Shown piece after piece: positions 18,985-28,384 of a stretch of DNA of 64,000 nt; position 1 is the first letter of the stretch; every line of letters starts with the position of its first letter. Source of the DNA: an uncultured Lachnospiraceae bacterium (GTDB taxonomy: Bacteria > Bacillota > Clostridia > Lachnospirales > Lachnospiraceae). The notes beneath the pieces were generated by a model. The model did not search any database, was not told the origin of the DNA, and was given only the letters and a program-made list of their open reading frames with translations. Both the position numbers and the translations under genes were made by a program. Location: NCBI GenBank assembly GCA_947625135.1, contig CANQNE010000004.1, positions 24,595-88,594 of the forward strand. Direction: 5' to 3'.

Positions 18985-20199
18985 TTACTTTTTCTGATTA
19001 TCCAGTAAAGCCCGTACCTTCATGGACAATCCAAACAGATTGATAAAGCCCTCCGCGTCGTGATGATCATACAGCTCTCCCGTTGTAAAGCTGGCGAGAG
19101 ATTCGCTGTAAAGCGAGTTGGGGGAAGTGGTTCCGGCCTTGATGATGTTGCCCTTGTAGAGCTTGAACCTGACTTCGCCTGTAACCCGCTCCTGCGTGGA
19201 AGTTACAAATGCCTGCAGGGCTTCCCGAAGAGGGGTGAACCATTTGCCCTCATAGACAAGGTTGGCAAAGCGGTTGGAAAGCTCCTTCTTCAGAGAAAGG
19301 GTATCCCGATCCAGGATCAGCTCCTCCAGCTGAGTGTGCGCTTCCATGAGAATGGTTCCGCCAGGCGTCTCATAAACACCCCGGGATTTCATACCTACCA
19401 CTCGGTTTTCCACAATATCGATAATGCCGATCCCGTGCTTGCCGCCCAGCTTGTTCAGGGTGCGGATAATATCGGAAGCCTTCATTTTCTCACCGTTGAC
19501 GCTGGTGGGAACACCCTTCTCAAAAGTCAGCGTCACATATTCCGGCTCGTCCGGCGCTTTTTCGGGGGTTACCCCCAGCACCAGCAAATGGTCGTAATTG
19601 GGTTCGTTGGCAGGATCCTCCAGCTCCAGGCCCTCATGGCTGATATGCCACAGGTTGCGGTCACGGCTGTAGCTGTTGTCTGCGGAGAAAGGCAGATCGA
19701 TGCCGTGTTCCCTGCAGTATGCGATCTCATCCTCACGGGACTGCATTTTCCAGGTGTCGTTGCACCGCCAGGGCGCAATGATCTTCAGATCGGGAGCCAG
19801 CGCTTTGATCGTCAGCTCAAAACGGACCTGATCGTTGCCCTTGCCTGTGGCGCCGTGACAGATCGCCACCGCTCCTTCCCTGCGGGCGATCTCCACAAGC
19901 CGTTTTGCAATGACGGGACGTGCAAAGGAAGTGCCAAGGAGATATTTATTCTCATAAACCGCGTTCGCCTGTACCGTCGGGATCACATAATCGTCTACAA
20001 ATTCGTCTACCAGATCTTCGATATACAGCCTGGATGCGCCGGAGAGCTTTGCCCGCTCCTCCAGACCGTCCAGTTCGCTTTCCTGTCCCACATCCGCGCA
20101 GACGCAGATCACATCATAATCGTAGTTTTCCTTCAGCCAGGGAATGATGGCTGTTGTGTCAAGTCCGCCTGAATAGGCGAGAATCACTTTTTCCTTCAT
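18985..20199 (-). CDS. argG: argininosuccinate synthase
   Basis: ArgG joins citrulline and aspartate with ATP to form argininosuccinate, the penultimate arginine step. The 404-residue product starts [16 protein letters not shown], the PP-loop ATP pyrophosphatase motif (S-G-G-L-D-T). Other family motifs include [14 protein letters not shown] and A-P-W-R. The start at 20199 (minus strand) is set by AGGAGG nine bases upstream; the frame continues further upstream but that part is not family-like. The gene is divergent from argC across a 260-base control region containing ARG boxes. argH is not in the window. Confidence 0.96.
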   Translation of the reverse strand: MKEKVILAYSGGLDTTAIIPWLKENYDYDVICVCADVGQESELDGLEERAKLSGASRLYIEDLVDEFVDDYVIPTVQANAVYENKYLLGTSFARPVIAKRLVEIARREGAVAICHGATGKGNDQVRFELTIKALAPDLKIIAPWRCNDTWKMQSREDEIAYCREHGIDLPFSADNSYSRDRNLWHISHEGLELEDPANEPNYDHLLVLGVTPEKAPDEPEYVTLTFEKGVPTSVNGEKMKASDIIRTLNKLGGKHGIGIIDIVENRVVGMKSRGVYETPGGTILMEAHTQLEELILDRDTLSLKKELSNRFANLVYEGKWFTPLREALQAFVTSTQERVTGEVRFKLYKGNIIKAGTTSPNSLYSESLASFTTGELYDHHDAEGFINLFGLSMKVRALLDNQKK

Positions 20200-20326
20200 C
20201 GTAAAAATCCTCCTATGAAAATATAAAAAAATAAAAAATGGAAATGTATTTCCAAAACTGCTATCAACCAATATACAGCATGTATCGGCAAATATCAAGT
20301 GCAATATAAAAAATAATAAAAAATAC

Positions 20327-20355
20327 TTGCATATTATTCATTATATATGTATAAT
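20327..20355 (+). promoter_or_regulatory. promoter of the argC operon
   Basis: TTGCAT (20327-20332) and TATAAT (20350-20355) are 17 bases apart, a near-consensus vegetative promoter. Both hexamers lie inside the ARG-box pair. The leader to argC is about 100 bases. Confidence 0.8.
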
Positions 20356-20361
20356 TATTCA
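20328..20361. promoter_or_regulatory. tandem ARG boxes (ArgR operator)
   Basis: TGCATATTATTCA (20328-20340) and TGTATAATTATTCA (20348-20361) read on the minus strand as TGAATAATATGCA and TGAATAATTATACA. Both match the Gram-positive ARG-box consensus (TGAATA-AT-rich-ACA type). They are spaced 20 bases centre to centre, as for hexameric ArgR binding. They overlap the -35 and -10 boxes of argC, so arginine-loaded ArgR should repress directly; argG on the other side may share control. Confidence 0.75.
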
Positions 20362-20459
20362 ATCCGGAAAAGAGAAAATTCGCTCTTTACTTCCTGAAAA
20401 ACTTGGAGTATGATACATAAAGTCGAGAACCAAAAACCCAGTGAGAAAGGATTTATAAT

Positions 20460-21500
20460 ATGATAAAAGCGGGAATCATCGGCGCTACCGGATATGCCGG
20501 CGGCGAACTTGTAAAAATATTGATGGGCCACAGAGATGTGAAGATCGTATGGTACGGTTCCAAAAGTTATACGGGACAGCCCTATGGAGATGTGTTTCAG
20601 AATTTTTTTAAGATCGTGGACGGAGCGTGTCTGGACGACGATCTGGAGCGGCTGGCCGGCGAGGCGGACGTGATCTTCACGGCGACCCCCCAGGGATATC
20701 TGGCTTCGGTGCTGAATGAAAAGATTCTCTCCCAGGCAAAAGTCATTGATTTAAGCGCCGATTACCGGATCAAGGATGTGTCGGTCTATGAAAAGTGGTA
20801 CGGCATGACCCACAAAAGTCCTCAGTTTATAGAGGAAGCGGTGTACGGGCTGTGCGAGAAAAACAGACAGCAGATTCAAAATGCCCGGCTCATTGCCAAT
20901 CCGGGGTGTTATCCCACCTGTACCTTCCTGTCCATATATCCTCTGGCAAAAGAAGGCTATCTTGATATGAAGACACTGATCGTGGACGCCAAATCCGGTA
21001 CGTCAGGGGCAGGCAGAGGAGCCAGGGTGCCGAACCTGTACTGCGAGGTCAACGAGAACATCAAGGCTTATGGGGTAACCACCCACAGACATACGCCGGA
21101 AATCGAGGAGCAGCTTTCTTATGCCGCCGGCGAGCCTGTGACGATCAATTTTACGCCCCATTTGGTCCCCATGAATCGGGGCATCCTCATCACCGCTTAT
21201 GCCTCCCTGAAAAAGGAAGCCGGCTATGAGGAGCTGAAGGCGGTTTACGACCGTTATTATAAGGATGAATATTTTGTGAGAGTGCTGAAGGAAAATGTAT
21301 GCCCTGAGACCAGATGGGTAGAGGGCAGCAATTTTGTGGATGTAAATTTCAGGATCGACCCCAGGACCAACCGGGTGATCATGATGGGCGCGATGGATAA
21401 TCTGGTGAAGGGCGCTGCCGGGCAGGCGGTGCAGAATATGAATCTGATGTTCGGACTGGAGGAGAACGAGGGGCTTCGAATGGCGCCGCTGTTCCCGTAA
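20460..21500 (+). CDS. argC: N-acetyl-gamma-glutamyl-phosphate reductase
   Basis: ArgC reduces N-acetylglutamyl phosphate to the semialdehyde with NADPH, the third step of ornithine synthesis. The 346 residues show the nucleotide-binding start G-I-I-G-A-T-G-Y-A-G-G-E-L and catalytic C150 in N-P-G-C-Y-P-T. Length is typical. AGAAAGGAT precedes the ATG. It is the first gene of argC-GNAT-argJ-argB-argD and sits under ArgR-type boxes. Confidence 0.97.
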   Translation: MIKAGIIGATGYAGGELVKILMGHRDVKIVWYGSKSYTGQPYGDVFQNFFKIVDGACLDDDLERLAGEADVIFTATPQGYLASVLNEKILSQAKVIDLSADYRIKDVSVYEKWYGMTHKSPQFIEEAVYGLCEKNRQQIQNARLIANPGCYPTCTFLSIYPLAKEGYLDMKTLIVDAKSGTSGAGRGARVPNLYCEVNENIKAYGVTTHRHTPEIEEQLSYAAGEPVTINFTPHLVPMNRGILITAYASLKKEAGYEELKAVYDRYYKDEYFVRVLKENVCPETRWVEGSNFVDVNFRIDPRTNRVIMMGAMDNLVKGAAGQAVQNMNLMFGLEENEGLRMAPLFP

Positions 21501-21530
21501 GCAAAAGAGAATAGAAAAGGAGTAGATAAT

Positions 21531-21974
21531 TTGATCAGATATATGAAGGCGGAGGATTACCCCCAGGTATACCGGCTGTGGACAGGCATTAAAGGATTTG
21601 TCATGCGGAGCATCGATGATTCGGAAGAAAACATTCTGCGTTTTCTGGAACGGAATCCGAAGATGAGCTATGTAGCCGAGGAGGACGGCCGGATCGTGGG
21701 CGCGGTACTCTGCGGACACGACGGCAGGCGGGGGAGCCTGTATCACGTATGTGTGGACGCCGGGTACAGAAAGCGGGGCATTGGGACCGCGCTGGCAAAG
21801 GCCACCACGGAAGCGCTCCGGCGGGAAGGGATCAACAAGGTGTCTCTTGTGGCTTTTTCTAAGAATGAGATCGGGAACCGGTTCTGGCAGAAGCTGGGAT
21901 GGGAGATGCGGAACGATCTGAATTCTTATGATATGAGCCTCAATGAGGACAACAGATGTACAACTGTGGAATAA
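21531..21974 (+). CDS. GNAT acetyltransferase embedded in the arginine operon
   Basis: The 147-residue product has the GNAT acetyl-CoA loop G-Y-R-K-R-G-I-G-T-A-L-A and the later N-R-F-W-Q-K-L-G-W motif. The start is TTG at 21531, eight bases after AAGGAG; an ATG twelve bases on is less well placed. It lies 30 bases after argC and 79 before argJ on the same strand, so it is almost certainly co-transcribed. An N-acetylglutamate synthase role for priming the pathway is attractive, because short GNAT-type synthases exist, but general GNAT enzymes look the same at this level. No argA or argE is visible here. Confidence 0.85.
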   Translation: MIRYMKAEDYPQVYRLWTGIKGFVMRSIDDSEENILRFLERNPKMSYVAEEDGRIVGAVLCGHDGRRGSLYHVCVDAGYRKRGIGTALAKATTEALRREGINKVSLVAFSKNEIGNRFWQKLGWEMRNDLNSYDMSLNEDNRCTTVE

Positions 21975-22053
21975 AGGCACCGGAGGAAGCCTATAGCCGG
22001 ATCGGGCCGCAGGCGATGACAGAAGGACGGAAAACAGAAAGGACAGAGGCAAT

Positions 22054-23277
22054 ATGGAAAAAATACAGGGAGGCGTTACCGCGGCAAAAGGATTTCTTGC
22101 CGCAGGCGTTGAAGCCCGGATCAAATACAGGGACAGGAAGGATATGGCGCTGGTTTATTCCAGAGAGCCGGCGGTGAGCGCAGGCGTCTTTACCACCAAT
22201 GTGGTGAAGGCGGCGCCGGTAAAATGGGACAGGATGCTTGTGAAGGAGCAGGAGTATGCACGGGCCGTGGTGTTAAACAGCGGAATTGCCAACGCCTGTA
22301 CCGGCGCGGCGGGCATGGCCGCCAATGAGAAGCTGGCAAAAGCCACGGCGGAAGCGCTGGGAATCGAGAAGGAGCAGGTGCTGACCGCTTCTACCGGCGT
22401 GATCGGTATGCAGCTGCCGGAGGAAAAATTCTGCGCGGGAGCAAAGGCGCTGGCAAAGGCGCTGTCTGATACGATAGAAGCGGGAAAAATGGCGGCGGAA
22501 GCCATCATGACTACCGATACCATATCCAAGGAATGTGCGGTACGGTTTTCCGTGGGAGGAAAAACGGCGGTCATCGGCGGTATGGCAAAGGGCTCCGGCA
22601 TGATCCATCCCAATATGGCAACCATGCTTTCCGTTGTGACCACCGATGCGGCCATTTCCAAAGAGCTGCTGCAAAAAGCATTGGAAGCGGATGTAAAGAA
22701 GAGTTTTAACCGGATTTCCGTGGACAGAGATACCTCTACAAACGATACCCTGTTGGTGCTGGCAAACGGACTGGCGGGAAACGCCTGCATTACGGAAGAC
22801 AATGAAGATTACCACAGCTTCTGCAGGGCGCTGCACATGGTGACGGAGACGCTGGCGAAGATGATGGCCGGAGACGGGGAAGGCGCCACGAAGCTTTTGA
22901 CGGCAGAGGTGCGCAATGCGGCCACAGAGGAGGAAGCGCAGATTCTCTCCAAGTCGGTGATCACCTCCAATCTGGTGAAGACAGCCGTGTACGGCAGCGA
23001 CGCGAACTGGGGCAGGATCTTGTGCGCGCTGGGTTACAGCGGGGTGGATTTTGACCCGGAAAAAGTAGATCTGTGGATCGAAAGCGCGGCCGGGCGGCTG
23101 CAGCTGGTAGAAAACGGCATGGCGACGGATTACAGCGAGGAGACGGCTACGGAGATCCTGTCGCAGAAGGAAGTGACCGTGACGGCGGATATGAAGCAGG
23201 GAGAGGCCGGGGCCGTGGCATGGGGCTGCGACCTCACTTATGAATATGTAAAGATCAATGGAGATTATCGCTCATAA
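22054..23277 (+). CDS. argJ: bifunctional ornithine acetyltransferase / N-acetylglutamate synthase
   Basis: ArgJ recycles the acetyl group from N-acetylornithine to glutamate. The 407-residue product has the autocleavage region K-G-S-G-M-I-H-P-N-M-A-T-M-L, where the threonine of A-T-M-L becomes the N-terminal nucleophile of the beta chain. Other motifs are V-L-N-S-G-I-A-N-A-C-T-G and D-A-N-W-G-R-I. Whether it is also a synthase using acetyl-CoA cannot be read from sequence; the GNAT gene just upstream could make that activity unnecessary. Confidence 0.96.
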   Translation: MEKIQGGVTAAKGFLAAGVEARIKYRDRKDMALVYSREPAVSAGVFTTNVVKAAPVKWDRMLVKEQEYARAVVLNSGIANACTGAAGMAANEKLAKATAEALGIEKEQVLTASTGVIGMQLPEEKFCAGAKALAKALSDTIEAGKMAAEAIMTTDTISKECAVRFSVGGKTAVIGGMAKGSGMIHPNMATMLSVVTTDAAISKELLQKALEADVKKSFNRISVDRDTSTNDTLLVLANGLAGNACITEDNEDYHSFCRALHMVTETLAKMMAGDGEGATKLLTAEVRNAATEEEAQILSKSVITSNLVKTAVYGSDANWGRILCALGYSGVDFDPEKVDLWIESAAGRLQLVENGMATDYSEETATEILSQKEVTVTADMKQGEAGAVAWGCDLTYEYVKINGDYRS

Positions 23278-23359
23278 CGGATGAGGGGAACCGGGCGTGG
23301 GGCAGGCGCGGCGGCAGCGGCTGTTTTCCGGCGTCGGATCTGAGATGGAGGAAAAAGAA

Positions 23360-24253
23360 ATGGGAATGGAATTATGGCAGGAAAAGGCGGCGGTGCTGAT
23401 CGAGGCGCTCCCTTACATACGGCGGTTCAGCGGAAAGGTGATCGTGGTAAAATACGGCGGCAGCGCCATGGTAGACGCGCATCTGCAGCAGCAGGTGATC
23501 ACGGATGTGGCGTTGCTGAAGCTGGTGGGCTTTAAGCCCATTATTGTGCATGGCGGCGGCAAGGAGATCAGCAAATGGGTGAAAAAGACGGGGAAGGAGT
23601 CCACATTTGTCAATGGCCTTCGGGTCACCGACGCGGAGACCATGGAGATTGCGGAGATGGTGCTGGGCAAGATCAACAAAGGACTTGTACAGATGATGGA
23701 AAGCCTCGGCGTGAAAGCGGTGGGCATCAGCGGCAAGGATGGCGGTACACTGCGGGTGAATAAAAAGTTGTCCGGCGGACAGGATATCGGTTTTGTGGGA
23801 GAAGTGAAGGAGCTGCATCCGGAGCTGCTGCAGACGCTGATGGACGACGGGTTTATCCCTGTGATCTGCCCCATCGGGCTGGATGACAGCTATCAGACTT
23901 ACAATATCAATGCCGACGACGCGGCATGTGCCATCGCTACGGCGGTGGGCGCGGAGAAACTTGCGTTCCTCACGGATATCGAGGGCGTTTACCGGGATCC
24001 CATGGATCCGGATACCCTTATTTCCGAGCTGACCCTGGGAGAGGCAAAGGAGCTGATCCAAAACGGCAATATCGGCGGCGGTATGCTGCCGAAGCTGCAG
24101 AACTGCATTGACGCCGTGGAGAGCGGCGTGTCCAGAGTGCATATTCTGGACGGAAGGATCGAGCATTGCCTGCTGTTGGAATTTTTCACCAACAAGGGAA
24201 TCGGCACTGCCATACTAAGCAGTCAGGAGGGAAAGTATTATCATGAAGACTGA
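23360..24253 (+). CDS. argB: acetylglutamate kinase
   Basis: ArgB phosphorylates N-acetylglutamate, the usual feedback-controlled step. The 297-residue protein shows [19 protein letters not shown] and [12 protein letters not shown] typical of the amino-acid kinase fold. The frame stays open upstream to a GTG at 23297, but ATG 23360 is eight bases after GGAGG (23347-23351) and gives a normal N-terminus. It overlaps argD by 11 bases, so translation is likely coupled. Confidence 0.96.
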   Translation: MGMELWQEKAAVLIEALPYIRRFSGKVIVVKYGGSAMVDAHLQQQVITDVALLKLVGFKPIIVHGGGKEISKWVKKTGKESTFVNGLRVTDAETMEIAEMVLGKINKGLVQMMESLGVKAVGISGKDGGTLRVNKKLSGGQDIGFVGEVKELHPELLQTLMDDGFIPVICPIGLDDSYQTYNINADDAACAIATAVGAEKLAFLTDIEGVYRDPMDPDTLISELTLGEAKELIQNGNIGGGMLPKLQNCIDAVESGVSRVHILDGRIEHCLLLEFFTNKGIGTAILSSQEGKYYHED

Positions 24254-25439
24254 GCAGATCATAAAAGAGGCGGAACAGGTGCTTTTGCACACTTATAATC
24301 GATATCCCATCGTGCTGGATCACGGGGAAGGCATGTACCTGTACGATACCGACGGAAAGGAATATCTGGATTTTGCAGCGGGGATCGCGGTGTGCGCCCT
24401 CGGTTACGGAAATAAAGAGTACGAAGGGGCCCTGACGGAACAGATCGGCAGACTGCTGCACACGTCCAATTACTATTACAGCGAACCGGTGATGGAGGCC
24501 GGGAAAAAATTTATCAAAGCGTCCGGGATGGACAGGGTTTTTTTCACAAACAGCGGAACGGAAGCCATTGAGGGCGCTGTGAAGTCGGCAAAGAAATATG
24601 CCTACACAAGGGACGGCCACGCGGGATTTGAGATCGTGGCTATGGAACAGTCCTTTCACGGGCGGAGCATAGGGGCGCTGTCCGTTACGGGAAACGCCCA
24701 TTACCGGGAGGCTTTCGAGCCCTTGATGGACGGCGTGCGTTTTGCCCGGTTCAATGATTATGACAGCGTGGCGGCGCAGGTAAACGAAAAAACCTGCGCG
24801 ATCCTTTTGGAGCCGATACAGGGAGAGGGCGGCATTTATCCGGCCGATCCTGAATTTCTGCGGAAAGTGCGGGCGCTTTGCGACGAGAAGGATATTCTGC
24901 TGATCTTTGATGAGATCCAGTGCGGCATGGGCCGCACCGGCAGCATGTTCGCATGGCAGCATTACGGCGTGAAGCCGGATATCCTCACATCCGCCAAGGC
25001 GCTGGGCTGCGGCGTCCCCATCGGCGCCTTTGCTCTGACGGAGCGGGTCGCGGAAAAATCTCTGGCGCCGGGAGATCACGGCACCACTTACGGAGGGAAT
25101 CCCTTTGTCTGCAAGGCGGCGGCAAAGGTTTTCGACCTGTTTGAATCCATGAAGATACTGGATAATGTGGCGGAGACAGGAGCCTATCTCACCAGGGTGC
25201 TGGACGAGATGGCAGCTTCTTATGAGTTTGTGAAAGCCCGCAGGGGCGTGGGCCTGATGCAGGGACTGGAATTCACCGTGCCGGTTGGGGATCTGATCTG
25301 CAAATGTCAGGAGCAGGGACTGCTGCTGATCAATGCAGGGACCAATATTCTGCGCATGGTGCCGCCGTTGATCGCGGAGAAAAAGCACGTGGACCGCATG
25401 GCTGAAATTTTGAAAAATAGTTTCAAAATCCTATTGTAA
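24243..25439 (+). CDS. argD: acetylornithine aminotransferase
   Basis: ArgD is a class III PLP-dependent aminotransferase converting N-acetylglutamate semialdehyde to N-acetylornithine. The 398 residues include [23 protein letters not shown] and the PLP lysine in [13 protein letters not shown]. The start lies within argB and follows GGAGG. It is the last gene of the operon; argF and argH are absent from the window. Confidence 0.95.
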   Translation: MKTEQIIKEAEQVLLHTYNRYPIVLDHGEGMYLYDTDGKEYLDFAAGIAVCALGYGNKEYEGALTEQIGRLLHTSNYYYSEPVMEAGKKFIKASGMDRVFFTNSGTEAIEGAVKSAKKYAYTRDGHAGFEIVAMEQSFHGRSIGALSVTGNAHYREAFEPLMDGVRFARFNDYDSVAAQVNEKTCAILLEPIQGEGGIYPADPEFLRKVRALCDEKDILLIFDEIQCGMGRTGSMFAWQHYGVKPDILTSAKALGCGVPIGAFALTERVAEKSLAPGDHGTTYGGNPFVCKAAAKVFDLFESMKILDNVAETGAYLTRVLDEMAASYEFVKARRGVGLMQGLEFTVPVGDLICKCQEQGLLLINAGTNILRMVPPLIAEKKHVDRMAEILKNSFKILL

Positions 25440-25462
25440 TCAATTGGAAAATTAGTTAAAAT
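25434..25462 (+). promoter_or_regulatory. promoter overlapping the argD stop codon
   Basis: TTGTAA (25434-25439) and TAAAAT (25457-25462) are 17 bases apart and could start transcription of the ComEA-like gene near 25469. The leader would be only a few bases if translation starts at 25474, but about 50 bases with the start at 25519. Confidence 0.45.
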
Positions 25463-25473
25463 ATTAGCAGGGT

Positions 25474-26211
25474 TTGTATGATATGCTGCGGCGCCGAAAA
25501 GGGATCGTCCCCATCGGTATGAGAGGCATAGATAAGAAAATAATAACCGGATGTCTGATGATCGCTTTGGCGGCGGGGCTTGCAGGCTGCGGGCAGAAGG
25601 AACCGCTGGTGACCGTTTCCATGGCAAAGGAAACCGACGGCGGCGATGCGTCCGGCCAGGAAACAGAGCAGGGCAAAGATGCCGCAGTCGAAGGAACAGA
25701 GACGAAAGTCCCGGAGGAGTTCGGAAAAGAAGAAGCCGGGGATCCCGGCTTTGCTGCGGAGACGGTGTTCGTGCATGTGTGCGGCGCGGTGGCGGCTCCG
25801 GGCGTCTATGAGCTCCCGGCCGGCGCGCGGATCTTCGATGCTGTTGCCAAAGCAGGAGGATGCAGGGAGGACGGCGCTTCAGACAGCCTGAACCTGGCGG
25901 CGTCTGTAAACGACGGGCAGCGGATTTATGTGCCCACCCAGGAGGAGGCCGGGGCAGAGAGCCTTTCGGGCCTGCAGTCAGGGTTTTCTTCCGGGGACGG
26001 CGTCGTGGGTCAGGAAGATGCAAAGGTGAATCTGAACACCGCCTCAAAGGAAGAACTGATGACGCTCACAGGGATAGGAGCGGCCAAGGCGGAGAGCATC
26101 ATACAGTACCGGGAGGAAAGGGGCGCGTTTGACAGCCCGGAGCAGATTATGGAGATCGACGGTATCAAAAACAGCATCTACGAGAAGATTAAAACACATA
26201 TCTGCGTATAA
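25474..26211 (+). CDS. ComEA-like DNA-binding lipoprotein (SLBB plus helix-hairpin-helix)
   Basis: The product (up to 245 residues) has a lipoprotein signal ending L-A-A-G-L-A-G-C, so it should be lipid-anchored outside the membrane. An acidic Gly/Glu-rich stretch is followed by an SLBB-type domain (V-F-V-H-V-C-G-A-V, then P-G-V-Y-E-L) and a C-terminal helix-hairpin-helix pair (V-N-L-N-T-A-S-K-E-E-L-M, then G-I-G-A-A-K-A-E-S-I-I). This matches ComEA, the DNA receptor of transformation, except that classical ComEA uses a membrane helix. The start is uncertain: TTG 25474, ATG 25483 or ATG 25519; the last gives the most typical signal peptide. ComEC lies four genes downstream. Confidence 0.85.
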   Translation: MYDMLRRRKGIVPIGMRGIDKKIITGCLMIALAAGLAGCGQKEPLVTVSMAKETDGGDASGQETEQGKDAAVEGTETKVPEEFGKEEAGDPGFAAETVFVHVCGAVAAPGVYELPAGARIFDAVAKAGGCREDGASDSLNLAASVNDGQRIYVPTQEEAGAESLSGLQSGFSSGDGVVGQEDAKVNLNTASKEELMTLTGIGAAKAESIIQYREERGAFDSPEQIMEIDGIKNSIYEKIKTHICV

Positions 26212-26236
26212 ATGTGTGAATTGAGAAGGAGGAGCT

Positions 26237-26926
26237 ATGGCACAGAGAGTATTGGTGGTCGATGACGAAAAATTGATCGTAAAAGGAATTCGGTTCAGTC
26301 TTGAGCAGGACGGCTTTGAAGTGGACTGCGCCTATGACGGAGAAGAGGCATTGACGCTGGCAAAGGAAAACGAATACGACATTATTCTGCTGGATGTGAT
26401 GCTTCCTAAGATGGACGGTTTTGAGGTTTGCCAGCAGATTCGTGATTTTTCCTCTGTACCTATCATCATGCTGACGGCCAAGGGAGACGATATGGATAAG
26501 ATCCTGGGACTGGAATACGGCGCCGATGATTATGTGACAAAGCCCTTCAATATTCTGGAAGTAAAAGCCCGCCTGAAAGCCATTATCCGACGCACAAAGA
26601 GCAAGGACGCACAGGAGGATAAGGCAAAGGTCATTGAGGTCGGTGATCTGAAAATGGACTGCGAGAGCAGAAGAGTGCATATCGGCGGCAAAGAGATCAA
26701 TCTGACCGCAAAGGAATTCGATGTGCTGGAGCTTCTCGTGTTCAATCCCAACAAGGTGTACAGCCGGGAAAATCTGCTGAACATTGTGTGGGGCTATGAA
26801 TATCCGGGAGATGTGCGTACCGTTGACGTACATATCCGCCGCCTGAGAGAAAAGATCGAGGCCAATCCGAGCGAGCCGAAGTATGTGCATACGAAATGGG
26901 GCGTTGGTTATTATTTCCAAAAGTAA
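26237..26926 (+). CDS. OmpR/PhoB-family response regulator
   Basis: The 229-residue protein has a receiver domain (residues 1-118) with acidic pair D9-D10, phospho-acceptor D53 in L-L-D-V-M-L-P, T80 and K102 in T-K-P-F. A winged-helix DNA-binding domain ends V-D-V-H-I-R-R-L-R-E-K-I-E and Y-V-H-T-K-W-G-V-G-Y-Y. AAGGAGGAG precedes the ATG. The sensor-kinase gene overlaps its end by about 44 bases, so the pair form one two-component system. The signal is unknown. Confidence 0.95.
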   Translation: MAQRVLVVDDEKLIVKGIRFSLEQDGFEVDCAYDGEEALTLAKENEYDIILLDVMLPKMDGFEVCQQIRDFSSVPIIMLTAKGDDMDKILGLEYGADDYVTKPFNILEVKARLKAIIRRTKSKDAQEDKAKVIEVGDLKMDCESRRVHIGGKEINLTAKEFDVLELLVFNPNKVYSRENLLNIVWGYEYPGDVRTVDVHIRRLREKIEANPSEPKYVHTKWGVGYYFQK

Positions 26927-28364
26927 GACGATTTTGAACCTGTTTAAAAGCGTAAGATTTCTGTTTATCATTTTGTTCATTCTGATTGGCATCATACCCT
27001 GCATCATTGTGGGGAACGGAATCCTGGGCAACTACGAGGAACGCGCTGTGTCCGTGCGTACTATGGAAGTGCGGACACAGTGTGAGATGATCGCCAACCG
27101 CATCAGCAACTCCGGTTATATGGAGGATCCTTCGTCCGAGATCATCAACGGACAAATCACACAGCTTGCCAATTTTTATAACGGGCGTATCCTTGTGATC
27201 GATCAGTATTTCAAAGTCATTCAGGATACGTATTCTATGAGTATCGGGAAAACGATGGTTTCTGAGGAAGTGCTGCAGTGCTTTAAAAGCGGCGGCAGCT
27301 CCGGAGAGAACCGGGAGAGCCACTATATCGAAATGACCGTGCCGGTGAAAGTGCTGGACGAGGAAAACGGACAGGAGGCGTCAGACACGGTGGGGGTGAT
27401 TCTGGCTTCCGTTTCCACAGAAGGCATCCGGGACAGTATGCGCGTGCTGCAGCAGAAAACGCTGGTCATGACGGTGGTTATCTTTGTCATTCTGATCGGC
27501 CTGTCCGTGATTCTCAGTACCCGCATCGTGCGTCCCTTCCGTCGGATCACGGAGCAGATCGGGGAGCGGTTCGAGGGCTATGGCAAGGAAGAGATCGACG
27601 TTCCCGATTACACGGAAACCCAGCAGATCGCGGAGGCGTTTAACCGCACCATCAGCCGGATGAAGATGCTGGATGATTCCCGGCAGGAGTTTGTGTCCAA
27701 TGTGTCCCACGAGCTGAAGACGCCCATCACATCTATGAAGGTGCTGGCGGATTCGCTGCTGCAGCAGGAAGATGTCCCGGTGGAGCTTTACAAGGATTTT
27801 ATGAGCGATATCACTGCGGAGATCGACAGAGAGAGCAAGATCATCGACGACCTGCTGTCTCTGGTGAAGATGGATAAGACTTCTGCGGATTTAAATATTG
27901 TTCCGGTGAACGTCAATGAACTGCTGGAGCTGATCCTGAAGCGGCTGGGACCTATCGCAAAGCAGCGGAATATCGAGCTTGTGCTTGTCTGTGAACGGCA
28001 GGTCATTGCGGACGCGGACGAGGTGAAGCTGACGCTGGCGTTGTCCAATTTTGTGGAAAACGCCATCAAATATAATAAGGATAACGGCTGGGTCAATGTG
28101 AACCTGGATGCGGATCACAAGAACTTTACCGTTACAGTGGAGGATTCCGGGATCGGAATTCCAAAGGAGGATTTCGAGCATATATTTGAACGGTTCTACC
28201 GGGTGGATAAATCCCATTCCCGCAAGATCGGCGGTACGGGTCTTGGACTTGCCATTGCCCGGAGCGCCGTCCTGATGCACAGAGGCGCGGTGGAAGTAGA
28301 AAGCGTTGTGGGAGAGGGTACCAAATTTACCATCCGCATACCGCTGATCTATATTATCGGATAG
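26883..28364 (+). CDS. membrane sensor histidine kinase
   Basis: The protein of about 493 residues has two membrane helices (about 26-46 and 193-213) flanking an extracellular sensor domain of about 145 residues. A HAMP linker follows, then HisKA with the phospho-acceptor H276 in V-S-H-E-L-K-T-P, and an ATPase domain with N-box F-V-E-N-A-I-K-Y-N, D-S-G-I-G-I-P and G-T-G-L-G-L-A-I. It is the partner of the upstream regulator. The start is uncertain: ATG 26883 has only a weak ribosome binding site, and TTG codons at 26904 or 26934 are alternatives. Confidence 0.93.
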   Translation: MCIRNGALVIISKSKTILNLFKSVRFLFIILFILIGIIPCIIVGNGILGNYEERAVSVRTMEVRTQCEMIANRISNSGYMEDPSSEIINGQITQLANFYNGRILVIDQYFKVIQDTYSMSIGKTMVSEEVLQCFKSGGSSGENRESHYIEMTVPVKVLDEENGQEASDTVGVILASVSTEGIRDSMRVLQQKTLVMTVVIFVILIGLSVILSTRIVRPFRRITEQIGERFEGYGKEEIDVPDYTETQQIAEAFNRTISRMKMLDDSRQEFVSNVSHELKTPITSMKVLADSLLQQEDVPVELYKDFMSDITAEIDRESKIIDDLLSLVKMDKTSADLNIVPVNVNELLELILKRLGPIAKQRNIELVLVCERQVIADADEVKLTLALSNFVENAIKYNKDNGWVNVNLDADHKNFTVTVEDSGIGIPKEDFEHIFERFYRVDKSHSRKIGGTGLGLAIARSAVLMHRGAVEVESVVGEGTKFTIRIPLIYIIG

Positions 28365-28384
28365 CAGGAAGAATGGAGAGTGCC

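Noticed and set aside
19060..20172. 370-codon plus-strand frame within argG
   Set aside because: Antisense shadow of argG, whose minus-strand product is unmistakable.
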